Positions 46,872 to 59,194 are shown, counted from the stretch's first letter. The stretch is DNA of 64,000 nucleotides from Flaccisagitta enflata (GCA_965153355.1 OZ231127.1:49042001-49106000); one strand, 5' to 3'. The notes: generated by a model from the sequence alone, not told the origin. Numbers and translations are program-made.

Positions 46872-47336
46872 TTTTTAGGCAGCGGCCCCGAAGGGGTCGA
46901 TGACCTATGCTTTCACACATATGGGGAGTTTTCTCCTCCTTCATGTCCGTACCCGCCCTCCCCCAGCCTCCAGGCCCATATCTCAGCCTGGAGGCCCATA
47001 TCCCAGCCTCCAGGCCCAAATCCCAGTCTTGAGGCCCAAATCCTACCCTCAAGGCTTACATCCCAACCCCAAGGCCCAGATTCTACTCTCTAAGGATTTG
47101 GGCCTCAAGACTGGGATTTGGGCCTGGAGGCTGGGATATGGGCCTCCAGGCTGAGATATGGGCCTGGAGGCTGGGGGAGGGGGGGTGCGGACATGAAGGA
47201 GGAGAAAACTCCCCATATGTGTGAAAGCATAGGTCATCGACCCCTTCGGGGCCGCTGCCCTGCTCCCCCCTCAACTTCAACCACAACCTACTTAAGCAGG
47301 GCACGGGTACCGCTGACCATCTAACGCTTTTGCGAC
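46872..47336 (-). mobile_element. F2 element, copy 5 (fully palindromic)
   Basis: Opens GGCAGCGGCCCCGAAGGGGT, CGATGACCTATGCTTTCACA, CATATGGGGAGTTTTCTCC; the same sequence returns inverted at about 47200-47262. The GGCC array between them also mirrors itself around about 47070-47090, so almost 400 bp is one hairpin. The one-sided arm (CTGCTCCC ... GTACCGCTGACC ... GCTTTTGCGAC) lies at the right, which gives minus orientation. Confidence 0.8.
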
Positions 47337-47390
47337 TATTAAATTTTTGACTCTTCTGTTTTTTTAAGGAAGGGAGGAAAGGAAAGGAAA

Positions 47391-47975
47391 CTAGTCATCC
47401 AGGGATCGCACATGGTCAGGGGTAACTGATGCCCTGCTTGGAGTGATCAGCTGAAAAAGTGGAGTGAGAGCAGGGCAGCAGCCTCAATGAGCCGATGTCC
47501 TGTAGGACACAAGGGTGAATTTCCGGATGTTGTGAGAAGGTAGTTACATTTAAGGGCTGATTTGATTGATTGGAGCACAGTAATGAGATCAGGGATAAGG
47601 ACAGATTAGAGACCTGAGAGGGTTATTTTAAGGGCTGAGACTCGAGTGGTTGGATCATAGGTTTGAGAGGACTGATTTTAGGCCTGAAATGGTTGGGTTT
47701 GGGCCTGACAAGGCTGATTTAGGGCCTTTTTGGGCTGATTTTGGGCTGATGATGAGCATGAAAGAGCTGATTTTAAATTTAAGGGGGCTGATTTTGGGCC
47801 TGAGAGGGCTGAGTTTTAGGCCTGAGAGGACTGAATATGGGCCTGAGAGGGCTGATTTGGGTCTAAGAGGGTTGATTTGAGGCCTGACAGATGGACGGAC
47901 GAACATATGGATGTCTGGAAATTCACTCCTGTGTCCTACAGGACATCGGCCCTTTGGGGCCGCTGCCCATAAAGG
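47391..47975 (+). mobile_element. F2 element, copy 6
   Basis: Left arm CTAGTCATCCAGGGATCGCA as in copy 3. Terminal repeats start at 47473 (GGGCAGCAGCCTCAATGAGC) and end at 47968 (GGGGCCGCTGCCC). Interior of GGGCCTGAGAGGGCTGATTT units. A GGAA tract begins at its right end. Confidence 0.75.
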
Positions 47976-48410
47976 AAGAAGGAGGGAATGGAAGGAAGGA
48001 TAGCAGCAAGGAAGGAAGGAAGAAAGGAAGGAAGGAAGGAAGGAAGGTAGGAAGAAAGAGAGGAGGGAAGGGAGGAAAGGAAGGAACGGAGAAATGGGAG
48101 GAAGGAAGCAAGGAAGGTAAGGGAGAAGGAAGAAAATGGAGCTAGGAAAGAAAGGAAAGCAGAAAGAGTAGGGTGGGAGGGAGGGAAAAAACGGAAAGAA
48201 GGGAAGGAAGGGAAGGTAGAGAAGGAAGGGAAGGAAGGGAAGGAAGGGATGGAAGGGAAGGAAGGTAGAAAAGTAAGGAAGGAAGGAAGAAAGGATGGAA
48301 GGTACAAATGGAAGGAAGACAGGAAGCAAAGAAGGAGGGGAGGGAGGAAAGAAAAAAAGAAAGGGTAGGATGGAAAGGAAGGGAGAAAAAAGGAAGGAAA
48401 GAACTTTCTT
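47976..48410. repeat. (GGAA)n-rich tract
   Basis: Imperfect GGAA/GGGAA repeats of about 430 bp. The reading frames are low complexity. Confidence 0.95.
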
Positions 48411-48574
48411 AAAAATTATATTTTAGATAGTTTTACATTTGTTTTGAATTATGATTGTGGTATTGTGTAATTTTGTTAGAATGTAATTATGTAATTTGGA
48501 AGTTGTGTAACTGAAAAACGGAGCATGCAATCGTTGCCCTGTTGGGCTTGTGAAACTTCTCTCTTCTTTCCTTC

Positions 48575-49110
48575 TTTCAGTTCTTTGCTTCCTTCTCTAC
48601 TGTCATTTTCGGGGTCTGTTCTTCCTTTCTTCCTTCATTCCTTCTTTCCTTCCTTCCTTCCTTCCTTCCTTCCTTCCTTCCTTCCTTCCTTCCTTCCTTC
48701 CTTCCTTCCTTCCTTCTTTCCTTCCTTCATTCCTTCTTTCCTTCCTTCCTTTTTTCCTTGTTTTTTTTGTTTCTTCCTTTCATCCATTTCTTCCTTCTTT
48801 CCTTCCTGCCTTCCTTCTATTCCTACCTTGCATCCTTTCTTCCTTCCTTCCTTCCTCCTTTTTTGACAACCATTTTCTTTTTCTTTTTCTTCACCTGTCA
48901 ATACTCTATTTCCCCCTGTTCGCTTTTTTTTTGCATTCTGTTCTTTCATCATTTCTTTTTTTTTTTCTTTTTTTTTTTCTTTCTTTTTCTTTCCCTTTTT
49001 TTCTTCCTTTCTTCCTTTCTTCCTTTCTTCCCTTTTTTTTCTTCCTTCCCTTTTCCTCTTTCTTTTTCTTTCCCTTCCTTCTTTCCCCTCCTTCCTTCCC
49101 TTCCTGCTGG
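48575..49110. repeat. (TTCC)n-rich tract
   Basis: TTCC repeats, purest at 48650-48715, then irregular T/C-rich sequence. It is the inverse composition of the GGAA tract 170 bp upstream, so the pair could fold together. Confidence 0.95.
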
Positions 49111-49174
49111 CCTAGCTAGCTTCCTGCGAGCGCCGCTCGCGCGCTCGGCTACTTTGTCGAGCCCTGTTGGTACA

Positions 49175-49179
49175 CCTCA
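49175..49179. mobile_element. Last five bases of the foldback element
   Basis: CCTCA, separated from the rest of its right end by the hAT-like insertion. With the preceding TTGGTACA it restores the terminal repeat that matches 41472. Confidence 0.75.
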
Positions 49180-49187
49180 GTTCTACA

Positions 49188-49297
49188 GGACTTCGTCCCC
49201 TTCGGGGCCGCTGCCCTGCTTCCCCTCACTCCAACTCACAATCACTCAAAGCAGGGCAAAGGGTATCGCTGACCATATATTGCCCTTGGGCGACCTG
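49188..49297 (-). mobile_element. F2 element, copy 4, right piece
   Basis: GGACTTCGTCCCCTTCGGGG, CCGCTGCCCTGCTTCCCCTC, the hairpin loop, GGGTATCGCTGACCATATAT and GCCCTTGGGCGACCTG. This completes the terminal repeat and one-sided arm missing from 40913-41471. Confidence 0.8.
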
Positions 49298-50463
49298 TTA
49301 TTAATAGCTATCCCTAGCTCCATCAGACCTATCCCTAGCTCTATCAGACCATTCCTAGCTCTATCAGACCTATCCCGCCGGGCATCATTAATCCATAGCT
49401 ATCCCTAGCTCTATCAGACCTATCCCTAGCTCTATCAGACCATTCCTAGCTCTAGAAGACCTATCCCGAGCTCTATCAGGCCTCTCCCGAGCTCTATCAG
49501 ACCTTTCCCAAGCTCTATCAGACCTATCACCAGCTCTATCAGACCTATCCTAAGACTTATCCAACCTATACGACCTATACCCAGCTCTAAAAGACCTAAC
49601 CGTAGCTGATTATATTAGTATCATTCATGATATATGTGATATATATGATATATATGATATATATGATATGATATATGATATGATAAATATGATATATATG
49701 ATATGATATATGATATGAGATTTATGATATGATATATGATATGATATATATGATATATATGATATGGTATATGATATGATATATGATATATATGATATGA
49801 TATATGATATGATATATGATATGATATGATATGATATGATATATGATATGATATATGATATGATATATCAAATGGTATATGATATGATATATGATATGAT
49901 ATATGATATGATATATGATATGATATATGATATGATATATGATATGATATATGATATGATATATGATATGATATATGATATGATATATGATATGATATAT
50001 GATACGATATATGATATGATATCATAAATGATATGATATCATAAATGATATGATATATGATATATTATATATGATATATTTATATATGATATGATATATG
50101 ATATGTAATATGATATATGATATCTATATATGATATATATGATATAACATATATGATATAATTTATGATATATATCATCTATGATATATTAGTATCATTT
50201 ACAATGAACGAAATGAGTTTTCTATTGATTTCAAACATTTTTAGCGATTTTTTCTTCGAGCGTGACCAACGGATGGACGGACGGACGAACCGAGCTTCTC
50301 ATTGAGATGCTCTGGCGCATCTAAAGATCATCCTAGCATATTTCTGAATCATTTCCAGGGATTTTTGCTTCTTTTCGAGATTTTCAACTCGAGCTTTACA
50401 GACCAACCGACCAACCGACCGACAGACAGAGCCTCTTATAGAGCTGCTATGGCGCACCTAAAA
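49298..50463 (+). mobile_element. F1b element, right piece of the interrupted copy
   Basis: Continues the element started at 40878: the CTATCCCTAGCTCTATCAGAC array (49305-49612), CGTAGCTGATTATATTAGTA, then a TGATATGATATA expansion, ACATTTTTAGCGATTTTTTC and a GGACGGAC tract. The hairpin end GATGCTCTGGCGCATCTAAA closes it at 50326. A second end module closes at 50463 (GAGCTGCTATGGCGCACCTA). The paralogue at 35052-35537 has no ATATG expansion. Confidence 0.7.
49620..50195. repeat. (TGATATGATATA)n AT-rich array
   Basis: About 570 bp of TGATATGATATA units, most regular at 49890-50010. The unit is nearly self-complementary, so cruciform formation is likely. Frames of Tyr-His-Ile-Ser repeats are not genes. 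Confidence 0.97.
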
Positions 50464-50621
50464 AGCTCATGATATCTTCAATATCGGATTGGATTCCTTC
50501 ATTAATGTATGTCTGCAAAGATTTAAAAAATCATTATTTTTTACATCTTTAGCACTAATAAATTAGTCTACTATTACAACATATTTGACCTAATTTGCAT
50601 GCTTTTATTACCCTAAAGATA

Positions 50622-52113
50622 AACAAGGCCAACACCTAAAAGTCGCGTGCAGGACAAAAATAACTGAACTGGCCTGACTCCTTATTGTATCTTTTTATCG
50701 AAAATCAGACTTAAAAGCAACCCAAAACAGACCCAAACCAGACTAAAACCAGACTCAAACCAGAATTAAACCAGACCAAAACCAGACCTAAATCAGACAT
50801 AAACCAGACAAAAACCAGACATGAACCAGATTTAAGCCAGACTCAAACCAGACTCAAACCAGGCTCAAACCAGGCTCAAACCAGGCTCAAACCAGAATCA
50901 AACCAGACTCAAACCAGACTCAAACCAGACTCAAACCAGAATTAAACCAAACCAAAACCAGACCAAAACCAGACCAAAACCGGACCGAAACCAGACCTAA
51001 ATCAGACCTAAATCAAACATAAACCAGACAAAAACCAGACATACACCAGACCTAAACCAGACCTAACCCAGACGGAAACCAGACATAAATCAGTCATGAA
51101 CCAGTCTTAAACCAGACTTAAACCAGACTTAAACCAGATGTAAACCAGACGTAAACCAGACTTAAACCAGACTTAAACCAGACTTAAACCAGACTTAAAC
51201 CAGACTTAAACCAGACTTAAACCAGACTTAAACCAGACTTAAACCAGACTTAAACCAGACTTAAACCAGACTTAAACCAGACTTTAACCAGACTTTAACC
51301 AGACTTTAACCAGACTTTAACCAGACTTTAACCAGACTTTAACCATACTTAAACCATACTTAAACCATACTTAAACCATTCTTAAACCAGACTTAAACCA
51401 GACTTAAACCAGACCAAACTTATCTTTAATATCATTTTAACCAGCAGACTTAAACCAGCAGACTTAGACCATTAGACCAGCAGACTTAAACCATTAGATT
51501 TAAACCAGCAGACTTAAACCAGCAGACTTAAACCAGCAGATTTAAACCAGCAGACTTTAACCAGCAGACTTAAACCAGCAGATTTAAACCAGCAGACTTT
51601 AACCAGCAGACTTGACCCATTAGATTTAAACCAGCAGACTTAAACCAGCAGACTTTAACCAAAAATGACCAAAAATGACCAAAAATGACCAAAAATGACC
51701 AAAATGACCAATATGACCACAGATGACCAAAGATGACCAAAGATGACCTTAAATGACCAAAAATGACCAAAATGTCCAAAAATGACCAAAATGTCCAAAA
51801 ATGACCAAAAACGACCAAAAACGACCAAAAATGACTAAAAATGACCAAAAATAATCAAAAATGACCAAAAATGACCAATATGACCAAAATGACCAAAATG
51901 ACCAAAATGACCAAAATGACCAAAAATGACCAAAAATGACTTAAAGCAACCAATAATTCCCAAAAACAACAAAAAAATGACTCAAAATAACTCCAGACGA
52001 CCCAAAAAGACGAAAAAAAGCAAAGTGTTACCGACTGACGGACGGACTGACGGACGGACCGACCGACCGACCAACGGAGCAGGTTGTAGAGTCGCGTGCA
52101 CGCGACTAAAAAA
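50622..52113 (+). mobile_element. Long F1 element, copy b
   Basis: Left end AACAAGGCCAACACCTAAAA, GTCGCGTGCAGGAC. Arrays: AAACCAGACTY (about 50705-51415), CCAGCAGACTTAAA (51440-51655), AATGACCAAA (51658-51945). Then GTGTTACCGACTGACGGACG, GGAGCAGGTTGTAGAG and the intact palindrome AGTCGCGTGCACGCGACT with AAAAA. Same three-array plan as copy a, with shorter arrays. Confidence 0.85.
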
Positions 52114-52914
52114 ATCGCGCAAGGACGCACAATGAGCGACCTATGCCAAAATGTAGCTCATGGGGTCCTGAATCCAGACTGCTATGGCTGAAGCTGTGCT
52201 TCGCCGTGCAAATTGCGATTTTCTTGGCCTAAAATGGACAAGTAATATTGTGGATAAAAGTAAAAATCTATATTTGATTAAAACGAAAATGAGCAAAATG
52301 AGCTAAATGAACAAAAACATGTTTTTTTTTTTTTTTTGAGCACCTTATTAAGGAATCTTAATGAACAAAGACGAAAATTTAATTGATTTGGTCAAAACAT
52401 CACACAATTTAAATACTAAATGTAGGAGAGTTTAGCAGTATTTTTAATTGGATTTTTGTAAATTTCTCCTCTTTTGTACTCTAAGCTCATAAAGCTTTTA
52501 ATCCAATAGAAATGAGTCATAATTGGGTACAAATAGTTTCATAACATCTGAAAATGTGCATAAAAATGTTTTTCACTTTAAGAACTTTACGTAAGAACTT
52601 TACGAGAATCTCTTGGGTACTTGTCCCTGATTGAAATCTTTCATAGATTGAAACGCAAGTTTGATGCCTCTTTACCCAAACACCGAAATCCAATCATTGC
52701 TCACATTGCGCGAAACTTAATTCTTGAGCAATCATAGTCGTTCTATGTGATACTTATCATTTTTTTTTTCCGTTTCATAGTAGTTTATAGTTGAGCGTTG
52801 TTTTGTACGTTTCTGTCTCTTAATTGATGACGAATTAAAAGAACATATATAAGGAACAATGTAATGGAAAAGATGCAATGTCAATCCCCAATGAGCCACC
52901 TAGAGCACTATTCA
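52114..52914. other. Unassigned AT-rich stretch
   Basis: No gene or repeat recognised. Confidence 0.5.
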
Positions 52915-53003
52915 GCCCACAGTGCGGAGGTAAGAGCGTAGGCACCAGACCCGTTATATTGAACTTCTTTTGAGCGTAGGTTCGACTCATGCAAGTAGCT
53001 AAT
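52915..53003 (+). mobile_element. tRNA-like SINE head or tRNA pseudogene
   Basis: AGTGCGGAGGTAAGAGCGTA (A-box-like), then a spacer of about 45 bp and GTAGGTTCGACTCATGC, whose GGTTCGACTC fits a B box. Extra bases between the boxes suggest a class II (Leu/Ser) origin. I could not pair a full acceptor stem. Confidence 0.5.
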
Positions 53004-54234
53004 ATTTTTTCAGGATGAGGGTGATAAAATCGTGAATTGTAAAACCTACATCAAAAACGTGATTGTGGCTTTGAGTAGAAACGCACCCTATGGGTCATAT
53101 TGTGAAGTTTGAGCAACAAAAAAAAAAAAACTGACCCCTGACTTTTGGTCTTAGGAAGTAGAGCAGGAATGGTTGGAAGGGAGGTAGGAATGAAGGGAGG
53201 AAGAGAGCGCTGGAAGGAATGTGGGAATGCTGGTAAGGAATGATGATAAGCGAGCATACTTTTTCATCCTACCGAGTTGCATGTATTTTCCTTTGGAATC
53301 TGCCGATTCAGCTCTCTTTCACATATTGAGTAAAGGAAGCGTTTTTCATGCATGAGAAAAAAATCGAGTGTAAGACAATTAAGCCATACCCTATTAGAAA
53401 TACACACTAACATGGATATGTTGGACCAACAGGTTTCATTTTTTGTTAGCCTACTTTTACAGACCTCTTCATTTCAAATTTCACATCAAATCTCTCCAAA
53501 TCAGCATCAAAATGCTTTGACATCCACAATTATTTTTAGATAGTTCTGTCAGCTCTTTTCTCTTTGCGGTGAAAACTTGTCAAAAACCTTTTCTCAAAAT
53601 AAATTGGAGTTGCATGACGTTAATGTAACTTACACCGATATATTACCCTCGCTGACAAGCAAACAAAGCCTTATTTAGCCTTATTTAGCCATATTTAGAA
53701 CCGTACCCTTAGAGAGAAAAATGGAGGATCAACCATATGGGACCGTTGGTATTCCATACCAAGGAACTGAGTTAAATGTATACATTATCATATATACAAA
53801 CGATACTGTAACTCCTTTTCATCCTTCCTCAGCCATGGGCTGGAGAGCTCATGTCCGTCGATCGATCTGTTTTCCTGACAGTCTGTCGATAACGCATTCA
53901 TTGGTCAATCCCTCGGCGCATGTGATGACCTACTTGGCTTTCTGTCTGTCTGTCTGTCTATCTGTCTGTCTGTCTGTCTTTCTTTGCCTTCTGTTCTCTT
54001 TCTTCTCGCCCATGATCGCTCTTCTCAAAGTTGCTTTCCATTTCTTTTTCTTCTGCCATCAATTTGCCGATAGGAAAAAAAAGAACTTTTTCTTTCTCTG
54101 TTTCTATTCTGGTCAAAGAAGATGAGAAGGCGAGAGGAGGCTCTGCAATTTTGATTGGATGCGAATGAAGAGAGTTTTTAAGGAGAATTCAAAATCTCTT
54201 TTTCATCTTCTCTCTTTTCTCTCTTTTTTAGGAA
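53004..54234. other. Mostly unassigned
   Basis: Includes a TTAGCC(T/A)TATT triplicate near 53670-53695, an AACCATATGGGACCGTTGG segment shared with 43696, and a GTCT run at 53940-53985. The 134-codon frame at 53721-54125 is partly that GTCT run, and I see no domain in it. Confidence 0.45.
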
Positions 54235-54420
<186 letters not shown>

Positions 54421-54770
54421 TCTTTTCTTTCTTTCCTTTTTTTTCTTTTTGTTAAGTTGAGGGATCTATAAAACGTGATACAGCCGTATAAGACAGATAC
54501 ATAACTAACAACATGGGTGAAATGAAGCGAATCGGAGGTAAGAATTGGCGTATCGTGACCTCTTTTGTGTGAGAGATTTCTAAAGTGAGGTCGAGTAGCC
54601 AATGCTTTTATGATGACCAACGACCGAAAAAAAAACTTCTTATTGATATCTCGGCGTGCCTTGGGCATCCGTTGCCGCCCATATCATCGGATACACATGG
54701 ACGGGAAGCGAGGTTTTTTTTTTCTATTTTCTTTTTCCACTTTTTTTTTAGCTTTTTCAAAAGAAAATTT
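54421..54770. other. Unassigned spacer
   Basis: T-rich patches, no gene or repeat recognised. Confidence 0.5.
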
Positions 54771-56185
54771 TTTTAGTCGCGTGCACGCGACTCTATGACC
54801 CACTCTGTCCGTCTGTCTGTCGGTCACACTTTGCTGTTGTTAGCTTTTTTTTGTTGCTTTATGTTATTTTAAGTCATTTCAGGTCATTTTAAGTTATTTT
54901 AAGTCATTCTAAGTCCTTCTAAGTCATTCTAAGTCATTCCAAGTCATTCTAAGTCACTTTAAGTCATTTTTTGACTTTGAAGTTTTTGTTGTTTTATGTC
55001 ATTTTAAGTCATTTTAAGTCATTTTAAGTTATTCAAAGTCATTCTAAGTCATCCTAAGTCATCCTAAGTCATTCTAAGTCATTCTTAGTCACTCAAAGTC
55101 ATTTTTTGACTTTTGAAGTTTTTGTCATTTTACACCAGTTATTTCAAGTCATCTCAATTCATTTCAAGTCATTCTTAGTAATTCGAAGTCATTTTAAGTC
55201 TGGTTTAAGTCTGGTTAAGTCTGGTTTAAGTCTGGTTTAAGTCTGGTTTAGGTCAGGTTTAAGTCTGGTTTATGTCTGATTCTGGTCTGGTTTATGTCTG
55301 GTTTAAGTCTGGTTTTAGTCTAGTATAAGTTTGGCTTAAGAGTTAAGTCATTCTTAGTCATTCTGAGTCACTAGAAGTCATTCTGAGTCACTAGAAGTCA
55401 TTCTGAGTCACTAGAAGTCATTCTGAGTCACAAGAAGTCAGTCCGAGTCTGTAAGATTTAGCATTTTTTCGCCGTTTTATGTCTTTTCAAGTCATTTTAA
55501 GTCATTTTTAGTCAATCTTAGTCATTCTAAGTCATTCTAAGTCAATTTAGGTCATTTTTTTTTTGTGATTGCAGTTTTTGTCATTTTTTGTCATTTTACA
55601 TCATTTTAAGTCATTTCAAATCATTTTAAATCATTTTAAGTCATTCTTAGTCACTTTAAGTCATTCTTTGTCATTCTGAGTCACTATAAGTCATTCTGAG
55701 TCACTATAAGTCATTCCATTTTACATCATTTTAAGTCTGGTTTAGATCTGATTTAAGTTTGGTTAAGGTCTGGTTTAAGTTTGGTTAAGATCTAGTTTAA
55801 GTCTGGTTTAAGTCTGGTTTAAGTCTGGTTTAAGTCTGGTTTATGTCTGGTTTAGGTCTGGTTTAAGTCTAGTCTTGTTTGAGTCTAGTTTGAGTCTAGT
55901 TTGAGTCTAGTTTGAGTCTGGCTTGAGTCTGGCTTGAGTCTGGCTTGAGTCTGCTTTGAGTCTGGCTTGAGTCTGGCTTGAGTCTGGCTTGAGTCTGGTT
56001 TGAGTCTGGTTTGAGTCTGGTTTGAGTCTGGTTTGAGTCTGGTTTAAGTCTGGTTTAAGTCTGGTTTAAGTCTGGTTTATGTCTGGTTTAAGTCTGGATT
56101 AAGCCAATCAAGTGATACAATAAGGAGTAAGGTCAATTCAGTTACCATCATCTCGCACGCGACTTAAAGGTGTTGGCCTTGTTTT
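54771..56185 (-). mobile_element. Long F1 element, copy d
   Basis: In plus orientation: TTTTAGTCGCGTGCACGCGACT (intact palindrome), CTATGACCCACTCTGTCCG, GTCTGTCTGTCGGTCACAC. Then arrays of AAGTCATTTT/AAGTCATTCT units (54860-55195, 55330-55730) alternating with AAGTCTGGTTT units (55196-55330, 55730-56100). It ends TTACCATCATCTCGCACGCG, ACTTAAAGGTGTTGGCCTTG. It is the closest relative of copy c at 60891 and lies in the opposite orientation. Confidence 0.85.
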
Positions 56186-56219
56186 ATCAGTTAACGGCAA
56201 TGTGAGAGGAGCGAAAGAG

Positions 56220-56334
<115 letters not shown>

Positions 56335-56337
56335 TCA

Positions 56338-56600
56338 AACAAGATCGGATACACGGCTACCCCAGTCGCGTGCGGGTGGGAAGGGGCAGTGATAGAAAAG
56401 ATCACGTGGGCATTTGGGCAAGAGCAGTGAACTCTAATAGCTTAAAAACGCCGGAAAAGTGAATAGGTGCCTTACCGAGCGATCGACCAAACGACCAACC
56501 GACCAACCGACCAACCTACCGACCGACTAACCGACCAACCGACCAACCGACCAACCGACCAACCGACTAATCGACCAACCGACATAGCGGGCCATATTTT
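56338..56600 (+). mobile_element. F1 element with a CCAACCGA array
   Basis: AACAAGATCGGATACACGGC, TACCCCAGTCGCGTGCGGGT, GGGCAGTGATAG. Then a long ACCAACCGACC tract (56485-56585) and CATAGCGGGCCATATTTTAG. The subterminal tract is expanded here and the terminal palindrome is lost. Confidence 0.65.
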
Positions 56601-56732
56601 AGAAAGGAGAGAGAGAAGATGATACTGATAGCGATGAAAGGAATCATGACATGAGTCAAGGATTTCGAAATTCTACACTAATTTCTTTTATTCTTCTTAA
56701 ATAAGTAGAGCAGAGACGTGAACCATCAGAAT

Positions 56733-56905
56733 GCCACAAAGCGCCGAAAGACGTCGCATAGTGCGAAAAAAAGCCACATTGAGCCACGTAGAGTTGCTAA
56801 AAAAACACATAGTGCAACAAAAAGCCAGTTAAAAACGCGAAAAGCCACATGGTACAAAAAACACAGAGCCACTAAAAGCCCCATAGAAAGCCATATGTTG
56901 CAGCA
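56733..56905. repeat. Degenerate AAAAGCCACATAGTGC repeat
   Basis: Loose repeats of GCCACAT / CATAGTGC / AAAAAGCCA at about 20-bp spacing. Both strands read open, as expected of a repeat. Confidence 0.55.
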
Positions 56906-57397
56906 AAGTGCAAGGGTATGGTTTCTTAACAATGCTACCCTCGGGTGGTTTGTTGAATTTTGGTAACACAGGTGACAATCATTATCCCTTATCTATTTGG
57001 TAAGCATTAGTGTTTTGGGTTAGACTCAGAATGTATGTTTGCTAAGTTAGTTTTGCTAAATGGAAAACTAGGAGTGATGCGCGTAGTAACTAGTCAGTGA
57101 GGGCTCACAAGGCCCTCTTCCATATTTTTCAGTTTGGGTTTAGTGAGGGATATTGTTCCACCTTTCATAGTGCTGCTCTCAACTCGTTTTTTCTTTACAC
57201 TCTCCATTCTATGTCAAAATATAATTTAAGTAAAAGTGGGAGGAATTAACATTTATTTTCCTTCGTTTCGATCGACAAAGGTAAACACCAGATGAATACT
57301 CGGGCAACAAAAAAATCGAACGAGTTGTGGATGCATGGACCAATTGGACTTGGTTGGCCTGTGTTAGACTGTGAGTTGTTCCAAGAGTACGCGATGG

Positions 57398-57399
<2 letters not shown>
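56906..57399. other. Unassigned, with an R2-type block
   Basis: AGTCAGTGAGGGCTCACAAG and GCCCTCTTCC ... ATTGTTCCACCTTTCAT at 57086-57175 match blocks at about 14860-14905 (minus) and 31465-31525. No gene. Confidence 0.5.

Positions 57400-57454
<55 letters not shown>
57400..57454. repeat. (CT)n microsatellite
   Basis: About 27 CT units. Confidence 0.97.
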
Positions 57455-58316
<862 letters not shown>

Positions 58317-58593
58317 TACAGTCACATCCCGGTTTTTCGGACCAAAGAATGCTGGAAATCTACCCACAACAGGTACAAAAATTAGTTTCTTCGGTTCATT
58401 TTTTGGAAATTTTTGATATTGGCAATAACAGAAAACCACCTAAAGCAGATTTGAAACTAAAACTCTTTTGACACCCTTTAATGCGACTGTAATATAGTTT
58501 TTTTCAGCCCTACTCAGGAGATATGACGTGGCCCAAAATGGGGCCGCTGTATGGTCCCGCAACGCGGACAGTTATAGCGGGATTACACTGATA
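58317..58593. mobile_element. Pogo/mariner-like MITE, family M4 relative
   Basis: Starts TACAGTCACATCCCGG and ends AGTTATAGCGGGATTACACTG, an imperfect inverted match of the CAGT..TCCCG type. The interior GAAATCTACCCACAACAG and ATTGGCAATAACAGAAA segments match the element at 13009-13187. Boundaries are uncertain, especially at the right. Confidence 0.45.
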
Positions 58594-58727
58594 ACAATTC
58601 TTTTTCATTCCTTCATAAAGAAGAAAAGAAAACAAAGTTATAAGTTGGACCTTTAGTGGACTTACAGCAGATGTTGCTCTCTTGCCTTACCTGGATCAAA
58701 AAACTCTTTGAGCAGAATCTCATGAGA

Positions 58728-59095
<368 letters not shown>

Positions 59096-59194
59096 AACAA
59101 GTACCCTGGGGGTACAACGATACGTCCACCTGCATTTAATGATGCAATGACTTAACATTTTCGGTGATTTTCATGAGTTTTGGACTTGTGTAGT

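Larger units (their letters stand above)
46697..49166. mobile_element. hAT-like non-autonomous element, 2470 bp
   Basis: Ends CAGGGCTCGGCAAAA and, inverted, CAGGGCTCGACAAAG. Both subterminal regions carry CTTCCTGCGAGC. It is flanked by a perfect 8-bp direct repeat TTGGTACA (46689-46696 and 49167-49174). Terminal CAGGG and an 8-bp duplication fit hAT. The interior holds two F2 elements and large GGAA/TTCC tracts but no transposase. The frames of 100-220 codons are Ser/Phe/Leu/Pro repeats. Confidence 0.8.

Noticed and set aside
54771-56185. Classical Helitron
   Set aside because: The tail palindrome is followed by AAAA and not by a short spacer with a CTRR end, and no TC start is seen. A Helentron-like variant remains possible, so the family is left as F1.
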